Source: Neocallimastix lanati (nom. inval.) | Taxonomy: Eukaryota; Neocallimastigomycota; Neocallimastigomycetes; Neocallimastigales; Neocallimastigaceae | Reading direction: 5' to 3' | Assembly (NCBI GenBank): GCA_016946835.1 | Contig: JACVTC010000153.1 | Location: 340,001 to 404,000 of the forward strand | Length of the DNA: 64,000 nucleotides | Shown here: positions 32,466 to 45,655 of the stretch, piece after piece | How positions within the stretch are numbered: position 1 is the first letter of the stretch | Layout of the letters: each line of letters opens with the position of its first letter | Translations under genes and position numbers: made by a program | The notes under the pieces: model-generated | The model's database searches: none | Told to the model about the DNA's origin: nothing | The model's input: only the letters and a program-made list of their open reading frames with translations

Positions 32466-32920
32466 AATTGAAAGAGAATCCACTTCCTTTTCTTTTTATA
32501 AGCATTTTACAATTAATATAAATTAAGTTTCATTATAATATTAACACAAAAAAGTTTAACATTTGTAAAATAGATAAATGTAATATCATCTTTACTTTAA
32601 ACTATAAAGATAAAAAATATATATTATCAGGTGATTTAATTTCTCTAAGATCATTGTATGAAGAGTAATTTTAATTTTATATATACTATTTAAATTAGAT
32701 GGAGTTGAAGGTTTAGAAAGATAAATTTTTTATTTGCTATAACGATTTGATGTTAACTTTCTTGGTCGAGAAGGATTTTTTTTTTTTTTTTATTATTATA
32801 CCGATTAAAAAAGTTAACTCAAGAGAGCTAAATATGTCATATATAATATTAGAAAAAAAAAAAAGTGGAATTTTTAAATATTTAATGTATACACAATAAG
32901 CAAAAGGAAAATCTTTTTGA

Positions 32921-32971
<51 letters not shown>

Positions 32972-33340
32972 TTAATTCTATTTATTTTATTTTTTTTTTA
33001 TTTTTTTTTTTTTTTATTTTTATTTTTAGTTTTATTTTTTTTTGTATATATATAATATATATATATGTTTTTAATTATTTTATTTTATTTTATTTTTCTT
33101 TAATTAATTATAATTTTTTTTTTATTATTATAAGTTTTAATGAAATTATAAAAAAATTAAAGTTAATTTTGTAAATATATTATGTAATATTTAAATAAGT
33201 TATGGATAAATAAATACTCTAGTATTTATTACTATATATATATGTTTTTTTTTTTTTTTTTTTTTTTTTACTTATTAAAAATTAAAAATTTAATTAAAAA
33301 ACATCAATTGTAATTACAATTAAAAATAGAAAAGGAAAAG

Positions 33341-33371
<31 letters not shown>

Positions 33372-33409
33372 GATATTAAAAAACGATTTATTACTTAAAA
33401 AGATAATTT

Positions 33410-33448
<39 letters not shown>

Positions 33449-33722
33449 CTATTACCTAATATCAAATATAATTTTAATTTATTTTTTAAAGTAGAACGAA
33501 CAACTATTACTTATTATATTATATACTTTAATTTATTAAATAATTATTATTTATTTATTTATTAATTTTTATAATAAATATCTTATTATTATTATTTTAA
33601 TTTCATCTTAGAAATATATTTAGATTTAGTTTACTAATTTATATAATGGTATTCTTTAAATTTTTTATATTTAGATTTGTACTGAAAACAAATAATTAGA
33701 GCGTTTTTTTATTTTTCTGCCT

Positions 33723-33759
<37 letters not shown>

Positions 33760-34489
33760 TTTTTTAATCACTTATTTCATTCTTTTTTCTATACCTTAAC
33801 TTTATTGGAACATTTTATTTTTTTTTTAAAAAAAAAAGCTTCATTCATATAAAGCTTTACTATTATTAATATTCTTCTTCTGTTTTTTTTTTTTTTTTTT
33901 TTTTCATCCATTTGGCAAAATTGTTCATTAAATGACAGTATTCCTTTAAAAGGATAAAAATAAAATAAAAAAGAAGACTTCTAATTTTCTTTTAATTTAT
34001 TTTTCTCCTTTTATTAATTACACTGTTTCCAACTACAATTCTCTTTATTATTCATCCATTCATTCCTTTTCAGTGTTATTTCTTTTTTTTTCTATATAAA
34101 TGTCTTTTTTTTTAATGTAGTATAAGAAAAGAAATAAATTTCCCACTTACATTAGCCTGATTAAAATCACAATGAAAAAAAATTTTTTCCATTCTATCTT
34201 CTTCTTTCTCTTCTTTTTCCTCCTCTTTTTCTTTTTTTTTTTTTTTTTTTTTTTTTTTTGATTTAAGAATATTTGAACTTGTTTTTTTAGGGAGATACTT
34301 TTTAATAATATTTTTTTTTTGATTTTATTTTTTTTTTTTTTTTTATTTTTTATTTTTTTTAAAAAAAAAAATTAAAAAATAAAAATATATATATATTTTT
34401 TTTTAATTTTTAATTTTCTTATTATTTGTTTTTATTTTTATTGGATGATAAGCACTTTTAAATTATGTTTGTCTTTTTTTTTTTTTGAC
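30993..34489. other. Intergenic DNA between the two ZIP genes
   Basis: Mostly homopolymers, AT runs and (ATT)n (31028-31078 and 32919-32971). A short open phrase at about 32578-32668 (YILSGDLISLRSLYEE) ends in a stop and was not recognised. Upstream of the first ZIP gene no defined promoter element could be named. Confidence 0.55.
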
Positions 34490-35468
34490 CTAAAACACAT
34501 CCAAAAGTACTAAAGATGTAGCCATAATAGCCATACCTGTTATAAATCCAAACATAGTAAGATTACCTTTGGTATCAAATTTTCTTGCAGTTGGTAATAA
34601 TTCACAAAGACTAATATAAGTCATTATACCAGCTACAATAGCAAAAATACAACCATAAGTGAAAGGAGTAAAATCACCATTTTGAATATTGAATATTTTA
34701 AGAATTAAATATTCAATTAAGGCGGCCATTGGTTCTGCAAGACCAGAGAAAGCACCCCAAAGGAAAGCCTTCAATTTATTACCTGTAGCAAAATAGATTG
34801 GGAAAGCAACACTTAAACCTTCTGGAATATTATGAACAGCAATAGCAACAGTTAACATAATACCAGTTTCAGCATCAGAAACAGCAGAAGAAAAAGTAGC
34901 TACACCTTCTGGAATATTGTGGAAGGTAATAGCGAATGCAGTTAATAAACCAAGATTCTTTAAGTTTTTCTTATCATGCTTTTTAATGACATCATCATCA
35001 CTGATAGTAACATCAGTATCTGGATGAGATTGAGTTAAACCTTCTTCAATTTTTTTTGCTTGTTCAATACTTAATTCCATCTCAGATTTAATATTTTCTA
35101 AACCATCTGCCATATCAAAGTGATTTTCATCACCACTGACATGTTCAATAAGATTATCAATAGCAATACATATGAAAATACCAATGAAGAAGAATAATGA
35201 TTGAGCAAAAACAGGATTCAAAGCAGAATTACTAGCTTTAAATTTTTCAACGGCTTGTGGCATCATTTCAACCAATGAAATATAGGCCATTACACCAGCA
35301 GCTATAGTTAAGGCAAATACCAAATATTTGATTTTATTAATATTTCTTGAAGTTTTGATATCACTGCAATTAATATAATATTAATATCAATATAAAAGAA
35401 AAATAATAAAATATAAATTAATAAATTATAAATTTTTTTTGGTATTCTTTTTATTTTTATTATTATTA

Positions 35469-35503
<35 letters not shown>

Positions 35504-35652
35504 TGTATATATATTTATAAGTACAAATGTTTCACTAATTATAATTATATTTACAGAACTGGTAAAGCAGCCCCTATAAATGTGGAAAACCCTGCAATAG
35601 CAGCTAATAATAAAGCGTGTTCATACGAACTTCCAGTGCTTTTATCAGACAT
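34490..35652 (-). CDS. ZIP-family divalent metal transporter (ZupT/HNIPEG type), copy 2
   Basis: Two exons, 35555-35652 and 34490-35363, give a single frame of 323 residues. The intron falls at the same place and phase as in copy 1 (after ALPVL or ALLPIL), which shows that they are duplicates. The start MSDKSTGSSYEHALLLAA leads into helix 1. Further parts are AAGVMAYISLVEMMPQAVEK, FFFIGIFICIAIDNL, a short charged loop, then ITFHNIPEGVATFSSAVSD and IAVHNIPEGLSVAFPIYFAT. FLWGAFSGLAEPMAALIEY and YISLCELLPTA follow. The loop is shorter and lacks the SD repeat of copy 1. Codons are less skewed to A/T than in copy 1, and the sequence is closer to the family consensus. This may be the main, more strongly expressed paralogue. 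Confidence 0.95.
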
Positions 35653-38044
35653 TTTTATTAAATTTTTTTTTCTTATTAAATAATAAAAATATAATTTTTT
35701 CTTTAAAATTTCTTTGTTAAGAAAACTTATATATTTAACCTGTTAATAAATAATATTATATAATAATAGTAATAATTTTTAGTTAATATACTTTCTTTTA
35801 TGTTATAATTTTAAGTAAAAATAATAAAAAAAAAGTATCTTTAACTTCTATAAATACTATTAATTTTTAATACGATGTTAATAGTTTTATATACTTATAA
35901 TATATAAATATACCTTTATTAAATAATAATAAAAGTATATTTATTTATAATAAGTATATAGAACTATTGACTAATAATAATTTTTAAAACAATTTATGTA
36001 AAATTTTCCATATTTTTTTCATAATAATTCTATATTGTTTTATAAATAACTATTTTTTTTAAATGTAAATGAAAATATATATTCATAATTTATTATTTAT
36101 TTTTTTTTTTATTTATTATAAATAACATTATTAAATTAACAATAACAAAAGTGACAATGTAGTATAAATTTTTTTATTATTAAATATTATTTTTTATACC
36201 TTTTAATATTATATATGATATTATTATTTTCTCTTTTTGTTTTTTTTTATCAAAAAAAAAAAAAAATATTAGATATTATTTATAGAGTAAATTTATTTTA
36301 TGTTTATTGTATTATTTTTCCCCTTTATTAATATTAATGGTTTTTTTATTATTTTTATAAAGCACTTTTTAATTCCCTTTTTTCTAACAGTATGTTATTT
36401 TTTTTTCCTTTTTTATTAGTTTTATTACTAGTTACTATGTTAAAAAGTATATAATAATTAATAAATATATTTTTTTTGAATATTATACGTAATAAAAAAA
36501 AATATATTATTAATTATTATATTTATCTTTTTATATATATATATTATATAAAGAATTAACAGTTATTTTTATTTTTATAATTTAAAGTATTTAATGAACT
36601 ATATGTATATAATTAAAAAAAAAAAAAAAAAAATACAAAAAAAGTTCTTTTTTTATTAATTTATACTTTTTTTAATTATTATTATTATTGTTGTTTAAAA
36701 AAGATTTATATATATGTTTTTTTTTTTTTTTTTCATAAATTAATATATAATATATACCTAATTTAGATTGAATTAGATTAAATTTATTAACAATTTTTAA
36801 AAATAATTTTATATAATAAAAAAAAAAAAAAACACAAAATAAATACATAAATAAATCATTATTAAATAATATAAATAATATAAAAATTATATATATGAAT
36901 ATCGATATAAATATATTTAAATATAAGGAAATCTTATATTCCTAATTTAATTTTATAATAAATCACCAATAACCATTCAAATTGAATTAAAACTATAAAT
37001 TAAAAATAATACAGGAAGTTATTCATTTACTTTTAATATAAATATTAAATCCTTTAATATCATTTTATTTATAATAATAAATAAAAATGACATTATAATA
37101 TATTGTTAATTGTTAACACCATCATCAATATTACAGTTGTTATTAACTATTATTGTTAATTGTTTTATTAACATTTATATTATCAATGGCTTTTTTCTTT
37201 TTTCTTTTTTTTTTTTTTTTGTTATTTAAATATAAAAATTCCATTTTATGTATATATATAAATTATTACTATTAACACATAGAAATATATATATATTAAA
37301 TAAGGAAAAAAATAATAATAGTAATAATTAATAATAAATAAAATAACTTAACAGATGCAAACCTAATTTCATAAATCTGAAAAACGCATCTATTTAAGTT
37401 TTTAATAAAGTTTATTAATATAAAACAAAATTTAAGTCATAATTGATAGCAAATATAAAAAAAAGAAATAGGTTTAATAATGAAGATGATAAAACTAATA
37501 AAATGAGATTTATACTTTTTTAAATATTTATTTTAAGAAAAAATTGTTCTCATATTACTTTTTTTTCTCTTTATATATATATATATATATATATATGTTT
37601 TTATATTTATTTATTTATTTAATAAACATTTATTTTTAAATATATATATAAATATTCAATAAGTAATAAATATAAAAAAATTAATGCTAATATGAATATG
37701 TTTTAGTATTCATTTATTATTTTACTGTCAATATAAATATATATGATAAATATAATCATAATATATCATGAATTTATATTTTTAAAGTTAATAATTAAAA
37801 TGGAAGAACTGAACTAAAATCTTTTTATAAATTATTTAAACTTTTATGTAGGTTTTATTAAATCACTTTATTTATATATTTGTCTATATATTTAATAAAC
37901 AAAACTTTATATCTATATCCATATATATATATTCAGAATTTTACATCAATTTCAAAAAAAAAATTAAAAAATAAAAAATAAAAATAAAATAAGTATAGCG
38001 ATGGAAAATGTGACACATTGTTCATCAGTTATGTCTCAGCTATT

Positions 38045-38076
<32 letters not shown>

Positions 38077-39772
38077 TTCATCCTCATTTCTCATACATCC
38101 ATTTTTTATTATCGATAAAAATAAATGAAAAAATAAATTAAAAAAATAATTTAATATAGTTTAATATAATTTAATATATAGGACATATTAATTATATTTA
38201 AATTTGAATTGATTTATTCATTTCATTCCAATATACTATAGCTTATATTTTTGATGGAATGTAGTCCAATTATATGCAATAGATGATTATATTAAAACTT
38301 TAATAGAAATTTTAAATAAATCACAGAGGATGAGTATGCCAATAAAAAATAACATATAAAATATAAATGTATACTTAAATAAATTACTGGAATGGTAATA
38401 ATACAATAAATAAATAAATAATTTATAAATAAATCTTTAATATAAGTAAATGTATGTAATAGATAAATAATAATTAATTTTAAAAAAAAAAGAGAAAAAT
38501 TTTCTTGAAAATTTAAACTTTATATATTATTAAAATAAAATAATATTAAATTAAATTATTATTAATTATTTTTTTTTTATTAATTATTTAATTATTAATT
38601 ATTTAATAATGATAGAATATTATTATTTCAAATACATCTTATATCATTTTCAAATATTCTTATTTTTATATAGAAATATTTAAATAACTTTTAAAATAAA
38701 AAAAAGTTATGAACTACACAATAAATATTGTATATAAATATATACATTTAATAAAAAGAATAAAATATAATATATTATAATATTATATATATATTCAAAA
38801 TATTGTTTATTAAATGAAACTTTTATAATGATAATAGATTTATATAATAGAGTTCTATATATTTAAAATAAAGGTGTATTTTATATTGATTTTGATTTTC
38901 TAGTATATGCATATAAAAAAGAAAGAGAATACTTAACAAATTTTGCTGATTATGTGAATTAAACTTTTTCCACTTCTGATGAAAAGAAGCAATCAAAACA
39001 AAACAAAACAATATATATATATATATATATATATAAAGGAAAACAGTTTATTTGATAAATTCTAATTTTTCTATTATAATCTTTTTTATTTTATTTTTTA
39101 TATAAATATTTTTTTAAAAAAAATTACAACAAAAGGATAAAAGAATCAATGAAAACTACTCTCTATTATCACATGCTAATATATATTGTCAATATATATA
39201 TAAAGAAGTTTACAGTAATAATTTTAACAATAAATATTTTTAAATGTATCTTTATAATATTATAAAATTAAAATATAACTAATAATTCATATAAAAGAAT
39301 TAACAATTCTTTTCCATGCTAAATATTGAAATAAAATAGTTTACTTCATATTTTAATTCGGTTAATTATTTTTATTATTTTATTTTAATTTAGTTAATTA
39401 TTACTATTTTTATCATAATTATGATATAATTTAGTTAATTAATATTATTGATATTATTATTTTATTTTGATATAGTTTATTAGTATTAATTTGTCATTTA
39501 CTCTCTTATTATTATTTTTAATTATTATTTTTATTATTTATTAATTATTATTTTTTATTATTAATACATGCATTATTGTGTATCATATTAAATCGATTTA
39601 TAAAATATATAATTGGAAAAAACAATTAGAAGTTATATATCAATTAACATATATATTTTTTTATTTATGTAGAGATTAAAACAGAAATAATTAATTAATT
39701 CTAAATAATTAATTGATTAATATACAAAGATATATTTATAATATTTACTTTCATTCATTTGAATTTATTTAC

Positions 39773-39831
<59 letters not shown>

Positions 39832-42241
39832 TTTTAATATCAATTATTTATTTTTAAATTTTATAATTTTATATAAAATTTTAATTATAAACTTTTTAGT
39901 GGTATTAATTTTTTTTTTTTTTTTTTTTTTTTAATTTAGTTAATTGATAATTAATTTTTAAGGTTATTTATTGTATAGGATTTATTAGCCAATGAAACGT
40001 GAAGATTTATTTATTTATTATTACTATTATTTTTTATAAATTATATAAACAATGGATATACATTCCTCTTTCCTTTCATGGGTTATTAAATTTAAATTTT
40101 AAAATTTAATTTATTTTTATTTCAACAAAATAAATATAAATAATCCAACCTACTACTATATATATTATATATATAATATATAATATATATTTTAATTTAT
40201 TTCTATTTTATTTTCTATTTTATCTCTATTTTATTTTGATTTTATTTTTTTTTTTTTTTCAGGGATAATTCTAAAACTCTTCAGGAATAATTCATCAAAT
40301 AGATTTCAATGGCTGAAGCATTTAAAATAAATAAATAAATCATAAACAATCTACTAGATGACAATTAAAATTATATTTTTAATGTATTCAGATTAAACAA
40401 TCAATAATAATACTATCACTTATTTTATCAAGATATTGCTTTTTGTAAAAAGTAAAAAAAGGTTTAAAGAAGTTAATACTTCAAATTGTATAATTAAGCA
40501 TTCATTTTACTTTATTAACAATCTGTTTAAAAAAAATTGTTTTTAACAATAAGTAATATTAAACAATGGAATTATTACCATTATTTTTATGTAAATTGTC
40601 AAATAAAAATATACGATATAATCAATAGTTTAGTATATTTGTTTTAACATTTCATTTTTTATTTATATTTTTCAATTCTTTTCTAGCCAATAAAATTAAA
40701 GTTTTTAATTAGGATTTTTCTCTTTTAGCCATTAGGAGAGGAAATAGTAAATTTCTTTATTAGTAAATGAAAATAGAAGTAACAAAAATAAATAGTAAAT
40801 AATTAATAAATAATTAATAATAAATAAATAATAAATAAGCAATAAAATAATAAATAATAAATAATAAATAATAAATAAATAATAAATTATAAAATGACTA
40901 ATAAATATTCAATTATATATTATTTTTTAATATGTATTATTGAGTTTTAGCAAATATTACTCTAATTTATTAATAAAAAATTTTAACATTCAATAATAAT
41001 CCATAATAGTATATTAAATACTAATGTGAAAATAATAATATATTTAAAATTAAAAAAAAAAAAAAATAATAATGTTTAGAAAAAACAAAAAAGATAAAGA
41101 TAAATTTATAAAAAGTTTAATTTTAAATAATATAAAAGATTAAAGATTTTATAAGATCGAATCTTGACATATTATAATATACAATATGTATATAAAATTT
41201 ATTTATTTATTTATTTATTTATTATTTTTTTTGTTAATTAATTTATTTAAAAAGGTGTATTTATTTATTTAAATTAAAATATATCTATTTTAAAAAATTT
41301 TAACCCTTTACTTCTGTGTAATTGAATTTACATTCGTGTAAATTCTGGTACTTAATATTTACCATGTAAAGTTTCTAAAAAAATCTAATAATAAAATTAT
41401 ATTAATACCTTAAATTAACAAATAATACCAATAATGGTACTAATAATTGCTATTACAGTAATAATATACTTTAAAAAGTTTTATTAATTGAAAAATTATT
41501 ATTGAATTCTTTCTATATTTATAATATTTAATAATTTTTATACTATAAATTTTATTCTTATTTTATATTTTAATTATTAATTATATATAAATATTTTATT
41601 TATTATTTAAATACATATATATCTTTTATTTGCTTTTTTTTTTTTTACCTTTATGTTTATTTATTCCTTTTATGTTACTTCTATTATTTTCTTTACCTTT
41701 ATTACCTATATAGTTTTATTTTTAATAAACTTATATGTTTTGTTTAAATTATTATTTTTACAAAGAAAATTTACTGACACCCATAGAAAAAAAAAAAATA
41801 AAATAAAAAATACAAATGTAGGTATTAAATATAAGAGGAGGAGGTTTTCATAAATTAAGTATAAACTAATGTTTTTAATGTTAGTAAACCATGAAGTAGA
41901 GAACTATTCATAAAATAAGAAAAAATTAAGTAATCGTTACGTTTCTTTTATATAATTCCATAATTCCATTTTTTCATTATAAACTCATTCTACAATTAAA
42001 ACTAATTTATATATAAGAAAAATAAAGATTCTTAAGTATCATTTTATTTATTAGTTAATTATCATTAGTATTACATCCATGACTATGATCATAATATTTA
42101 ATTTTTTTTTAATAAAATGAAAAAATATTCTTTATAAAATACTGTAATTTTAATATTTAATTTATATTATATTTAAAAGTTTATTTTTATATAACAGATT
42201 GTTAGAGTAATTAATAAATATAATTTATTTATATTATATAT

Positions 42242-42283
<42 letters not shown>

Positions 42284-42349
42284 CATTGTTTTATATTTTA
42301 TTTATTTTAATTTTTAATTGGTATCTAATTTTTGTTTCCTTTTTGTTCC

Positions 42350-42388
<39 letters not shown>

Positions 42389-42578
42389 TTATTATTAATA
42401 ATAAAATTTCTAATATTATTTTAAATTATAATATAGTATAATAGTAAAAATATTAAATATATTAATTTTTCTCGTAGTTAAATTATAATATTTTTTATTA
42501 TTGATAGCAAAAAAAAAAAAAAAAAAAATTAAAATTATTTTCATTTTTTTATAATTATATCATAATAGGCTAAAAAAA
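35653..42578. other. Large gene-poor A+T-rich intergenic region
   Basis: Nearly 7 kb without any recognisable coding phrase on either strand. It contains poly(A)/poly(T) runs, (AAAT)n and (AAT)n blocks, a (TTTA)n array at about 39770-39834 and poly(T) near 42250-42283. Short open frames here are composition artefacts. No rRNA-like or tRNA-like box was found before the SINE. Confidence 0.55.
39770..39834. repeat. (TTTA)n microsatellite
   Basis: Sixteen or so tandem ttta units. Confidence 0.95.
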
Positions 42579-42594
42579 AATAATAATAAGGAAA
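42579..42594. repeat. Target-site duplication, left copy
   Basis: The 16-base direct repeat aataataataaggaaa, identical to 43040-43055, bounds the SINE. Part of it is (AAT)n, but the aaggaaa end is not simple repeat. Confidence 0.8.
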
Positions 42595-42980
42595 CATAGA
42601 CTGCACATACTGGGTACCCATCTCCCAATATGGCCATACAGTTATTAATTAACTGTAAGGTGATGAGTTATTGGCATACTGTATCAGCTTCGCCACTCTC
42701 AGTCGTCGTCATTCACTGCCCGGAGATGCATTCCTAACGTTCCTACATATATCTCTATTGACCACGAGCATCAGAACGGAATCATTAACTCCTCCCCAGT
42801 GGGTGTAATCATTGGCGATTGGAAATATTACAATCATCAAGGTCTATGTATGCTACAATTCAAAGCGTAGTATCAGGGTTGGGTGAAATAATCATTTAAG
42901 GGAAAGCCTTATGAATATCACGTGTGGTCTCATGATATCTCAGGATAGAAACCTCATCCGATTAATTGGTGCCATGCTGA

Positions 42981-42991
42981 GGATTCGAACC
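42981..42991 (-). promoter_or_regulatory. Pol III B box in the SINE head
   Basis: Minus strand GGTTCGAATCC, an exact match to the consensus internal B box (GGTTCRANTCC) at the expected T-loop position of the tRNA-like head. Confidence 0.85.
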
Positions 42992-43020
42992 GCCCTCTAC
43001 AGTAACCTGTATCGTCCTAA

Positions 43021-43032
43021 CCGACTGGACCA
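43021..43032 (-). promoter_or_regulatory. Pol III A box in the SINE head
   Basis: Minus strand TGGTCCAGTCGG, at the D-arm position and about 30 bases before the B box. It fits the A-box pattern TGGYNNANNGG. Confidence 0.8.
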
Positions 43033-43039
43033 ACATGGC

Positions 43040-43055
43040 AATAATAATAAGGAAA
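43040..43055. repeat. Target-site duplication, right copy
   Basis: Second copy of aataataataaggaaa, starting immediately before the first base of the tRNA-like head. Confidence 0.8.
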
Positions 43056-43389
43056 TACCACATAAAAATAATATTCCACCTTTAATTTTTATAAACATAT
43101 AACATATTCTTTTTTACTATTATTTTTTTTTTTTTTTTGTATTAATACCATTATTTTTATTTATACTATTAAAAATTAATTTAATTGTATATATAAGTAA
43201 TATATTTATTATTGAATTTTTTTTTATTATAATAATTGTAGATTTATTTTTCTTTATAAAATTTTATTTTTAAATTTATGGTTGTTATCTAATATTATAA
43301 TCTGATATTATAATATTACATTTTTTATTTTCTATAATCATTCTTTATATATAAATACATATATATATATATATATATAATAAATTGCC
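43056..43389. other. A+T-rich spacer between the two SINE copies
   Basis: AT runs and poly(T); nothing recognised. Confidence 0.55.
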
Positions 43390-43570
43390 GAAGAAAAAGA
43401 AAAAAGTATTTTCCTCAGTGGATGTAATCATTGGCATATTGAAATTTGTCTTACCTAATTCTTATATAGAAATAACAGAGACATCATCAAGGCCTATGAT
43501 TAAGTTGTAGCGTAGTATCAGGGTTGGGTGATAAGTAGCCAAGGAGAATCCAGGTGGGTTTCGCAATCGT

Positions 43571-43881
43571 ACATTTCTCAACGTGGCGTATTTTTGTATG
43601 TGGCTTGTTTTTTAATAATTAAATAAATAATAAATATTCTTTTTTTTATATATATAATTTATTAATATTCAATTTTAAAAATAATTTTTTATAATTCTCT
43701 TTTAATAGAATATATTATTATTTCTTTCGAAATAGTTATTTAATAATATATTTAATTGAAAAAATATATTATTATTTCTTTTAAAATAATAATTATTTAT
43801 ATATTTATTTATGATTGTATAGAATATTTTAAAAATGTATGGCTTTATTTAAATAAATATTTACACTATATTGCGAAATGC
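43571..43881. mobile_element. MITE-like unit 1
   Basis: A 311-bp A+T-rich unit with diverged inverted ends: acatttctcaacgtgg at 43571-43586 and ctatattgcgaaatgc at 43866-43881. Its interior matches unit 2 (attaaataaataataaatattc and tatggctttattt). Confidence 0.6.
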
Positions 43882-43929
43882 GCGATCTCCAGCCAAGGGA
43901 AAGCCTTTACAGAATCTAGTGAGTTTCGT

Positions 43930-44182
43930 GCATTTCGCAATGTGGTTTGTTTTTAATAATTAAATAAATAATAATTAAATAAATAATAAATATTCTTTTT
44001 TTTTATATATAATTTATAAATATTCAATTGTAAAAATAATTTTTTATAATTCTTTTTTAATAGAATATATTATTATTTCTTTTAAAATAATAATTATTTA
44101 TATATTTATTTATGATTGTATAGAATATCTTAAAAGTGTATGGCTTTATTTTAAAATATTTATAAGCCACATTGCGAAATGC
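43930..44182. mobile_element. MITE-like unit 2 with perfect 16-bp inverted ends
   Basis: The ends gcatttcgcaatgtgg (43930-43945) and ccacattgcgaaatgc (44167-44182) are exact reverse complements. The 221-bp interior is A+T-rich with no open frame. No clear target-site duplication. Unit 1 and unit 2, each preceded by a related gccaagg-containing stretch of about 45 bp, look like one tandem duplication. Confidence 0.65.
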
Positions 44183-44325
44183 AAGATTCCCCTTTTAGAT
44201 ACTTGTATGATACCTCAGGATAGAAAACTTCAGTGCTTAAATAGAATTATATCGGGGATTAGAACTCTGGCCACTACAGTAACCTGTATTGTCCTGACCG
44301 TCCTGACCGACTGATCCAACATGGC

Positions 44326-44739
44326 TAAAATTTTCAGTTTTAAATGAATATTAAAAAATATTATTATTTATAAATATAATTAAGTGCGATATATTTAAAA
44401 TAATATAATTTGTATATAATTGTTAATTTTAAAAACAAAACTGTCATTTGAAAAATGAAATAATAGAGTAAAAATAATAATATATAAAGAAAAATTAACC
44501 AAAAAATAAATAAATATATATAGATATTTTTAAATGTTTTAAAAATATTCAAATAGGTATTATACATAAAAATAAAATTTAATTATAGAAATATGTATAT
44601 GTATAATTAAGATGTATAAAATTAACATTTTTTTGTGTATTATATATTTAAATTAAAAATGTTATTTAATTCAATTTTTTTTTTTTTTATATTATAAATG
44701 TATATAAAAAGAAAAATAAAAAATAAAATAATTTTTATT

Positions 44740-44782
<43 letters not shown>

Positions 44783-45619
44783 TTATATTTTATAAATAAA
44801 AATAAAATTTCAAAATTAGATTGAAATTCATAATTATTTCGTTATAGACATTTACTTTATTTAATTTTTCAAATTAACAGTAACAAAATTTATTTATTAA
44901 TAAAATTTTTTATTTTTTATTATTTTTTGTTTAATTTATTTAACCAAATAAAAACTATTATATCATTTGTTCATATACACATATATATATATACATATAT
45001 TCAATTCTATATATTCGTAATATCAATTTTTTCAAATTCATTGTAAATTCAATTTTAATGTTAATTTCAATATTAAAACAATAAATTATAAATAAATATT
45101 AAAACTTAAATAAGAAGTGAATATTAAAAGAATTTCAATAAAAAATTCTCAATTATTTTTTTTTTAATTCATTAAAATTTATCAAATAAAATCATGTCTT
45201 CTTATCAATAATTGTTAAAAGTAAATTGAAGAATTTGTGTTCTTTTTTTATTCGTGTCATATTAAAAATCACATAATAATATAATTTATTGAAACTATAA
45301 TAATTTAATTATTATTAATTTTTTTAAACACTATCACATAATTGAAAAATTATTAATACAACTATTATATTATAATAATAATACATCTATTTATATATAT
45401 ATTATTTATTTGTATTTTACATTTCATATTTGATTCAATTTATATCTAAAGAAATATCAATAATAAAATACAGTTTTAAGATATTCTTTAAAGCAATTAA
45501 TTTACAGGAAAAAAGTTTAAATAACAATAATAATAACAATAATTTAATATATTTAATTCCAAATTTTAATGGAATAAAATTAGAATTTTTGGAAGAGAAA
45601 TCTAAATTTTTTATATGTT

Positions 45620-45655
<36 letters not shown>

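Larger units (their letters stand above)
42595..43039 (-). mobile_element. tRNA-derived SINE, full length, with target-site duplication
   Basis: A 445-bp segment of balanced base composition in A+T-rich DNA. Its minus-strand 5' end (43039-42967) is a 73-nt tRNA-like head: a perfect 7-step acceptor pairing (including one G-T), a 4-bp D stem, an A box, an exact B box, a discriminator A and then CCA. The anticodon arm has decayed. The body (42966-42595) has no tRNA similarity and no long open frame. It is flanked by the direct repeat aataataataaggaaa at 42579-42594 and 43040-43055, the mark of target-primed insertion. Movement would need LINE-encoded enzymes; LINEs are present in this window, but no shared 3' tail with them was found. 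A second, decayed member lies at 43390-44325. Confidence 0.85.
43390..44325 (-). mobile_element. Second, decayed SINE copy split by MITE-like units
   Basis: Colinear with the intact SINE. Its tail side (43410-43570) shares cagtggatgtaatcattggc, catcaaggcctatg and gcgtagtatcagggttgggtg. Its head side (44183-44325) shares the ctcaggatagaaa phrase and a tRNA-like head whose 5' end is at 44325 (acagtaacctgta, then ccaacatggc). The B-box region has diverged (AGTTCTAATCC), and the D arm has a duplicated 9-base phrase, gtcctgacc, at 44291-44299 and 44300-44308. The middle is interrupted by two A+T-rich units with inverted ends (43571-43881 and 43930-44182). Probably inactive. Confidence 0.75.

Noticed and set aside
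32470-32560. Possible further LINE 3' end (gaaagagaatccacttcc)
   Set aside because: It matches the LINE terminus for about 18 bases only, is preceded by poly(A) rather than poly(T), and nothing after it parallels the LINE.
32578-32668. Short coding-like phrase YILSGDLISLRSLYEE
   Set aside because: It is open for about 30 codons with no recognised family, no splice partner and a stop; too little to call.
38823-39011. Open frame of 62 codons on the minus strand
   Set aside because: No family phrase, no splice context and typical A+T spacer composition.
42967-43039. Functional tRNA gene
   Set aside because: The acceptor, D and T arms are good, but the anticodon arm does not form a proper 5-bp stem with a 7-base loop. 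The segment is joined to a repeated body and flanked by a target-site duplication, so SINE fits better.
42911-43102. Open frame of 63 codons on the plus strand
   Set aside because: It lies across the antisense of the SINE tRNA-like head and runs into flanking DNA.
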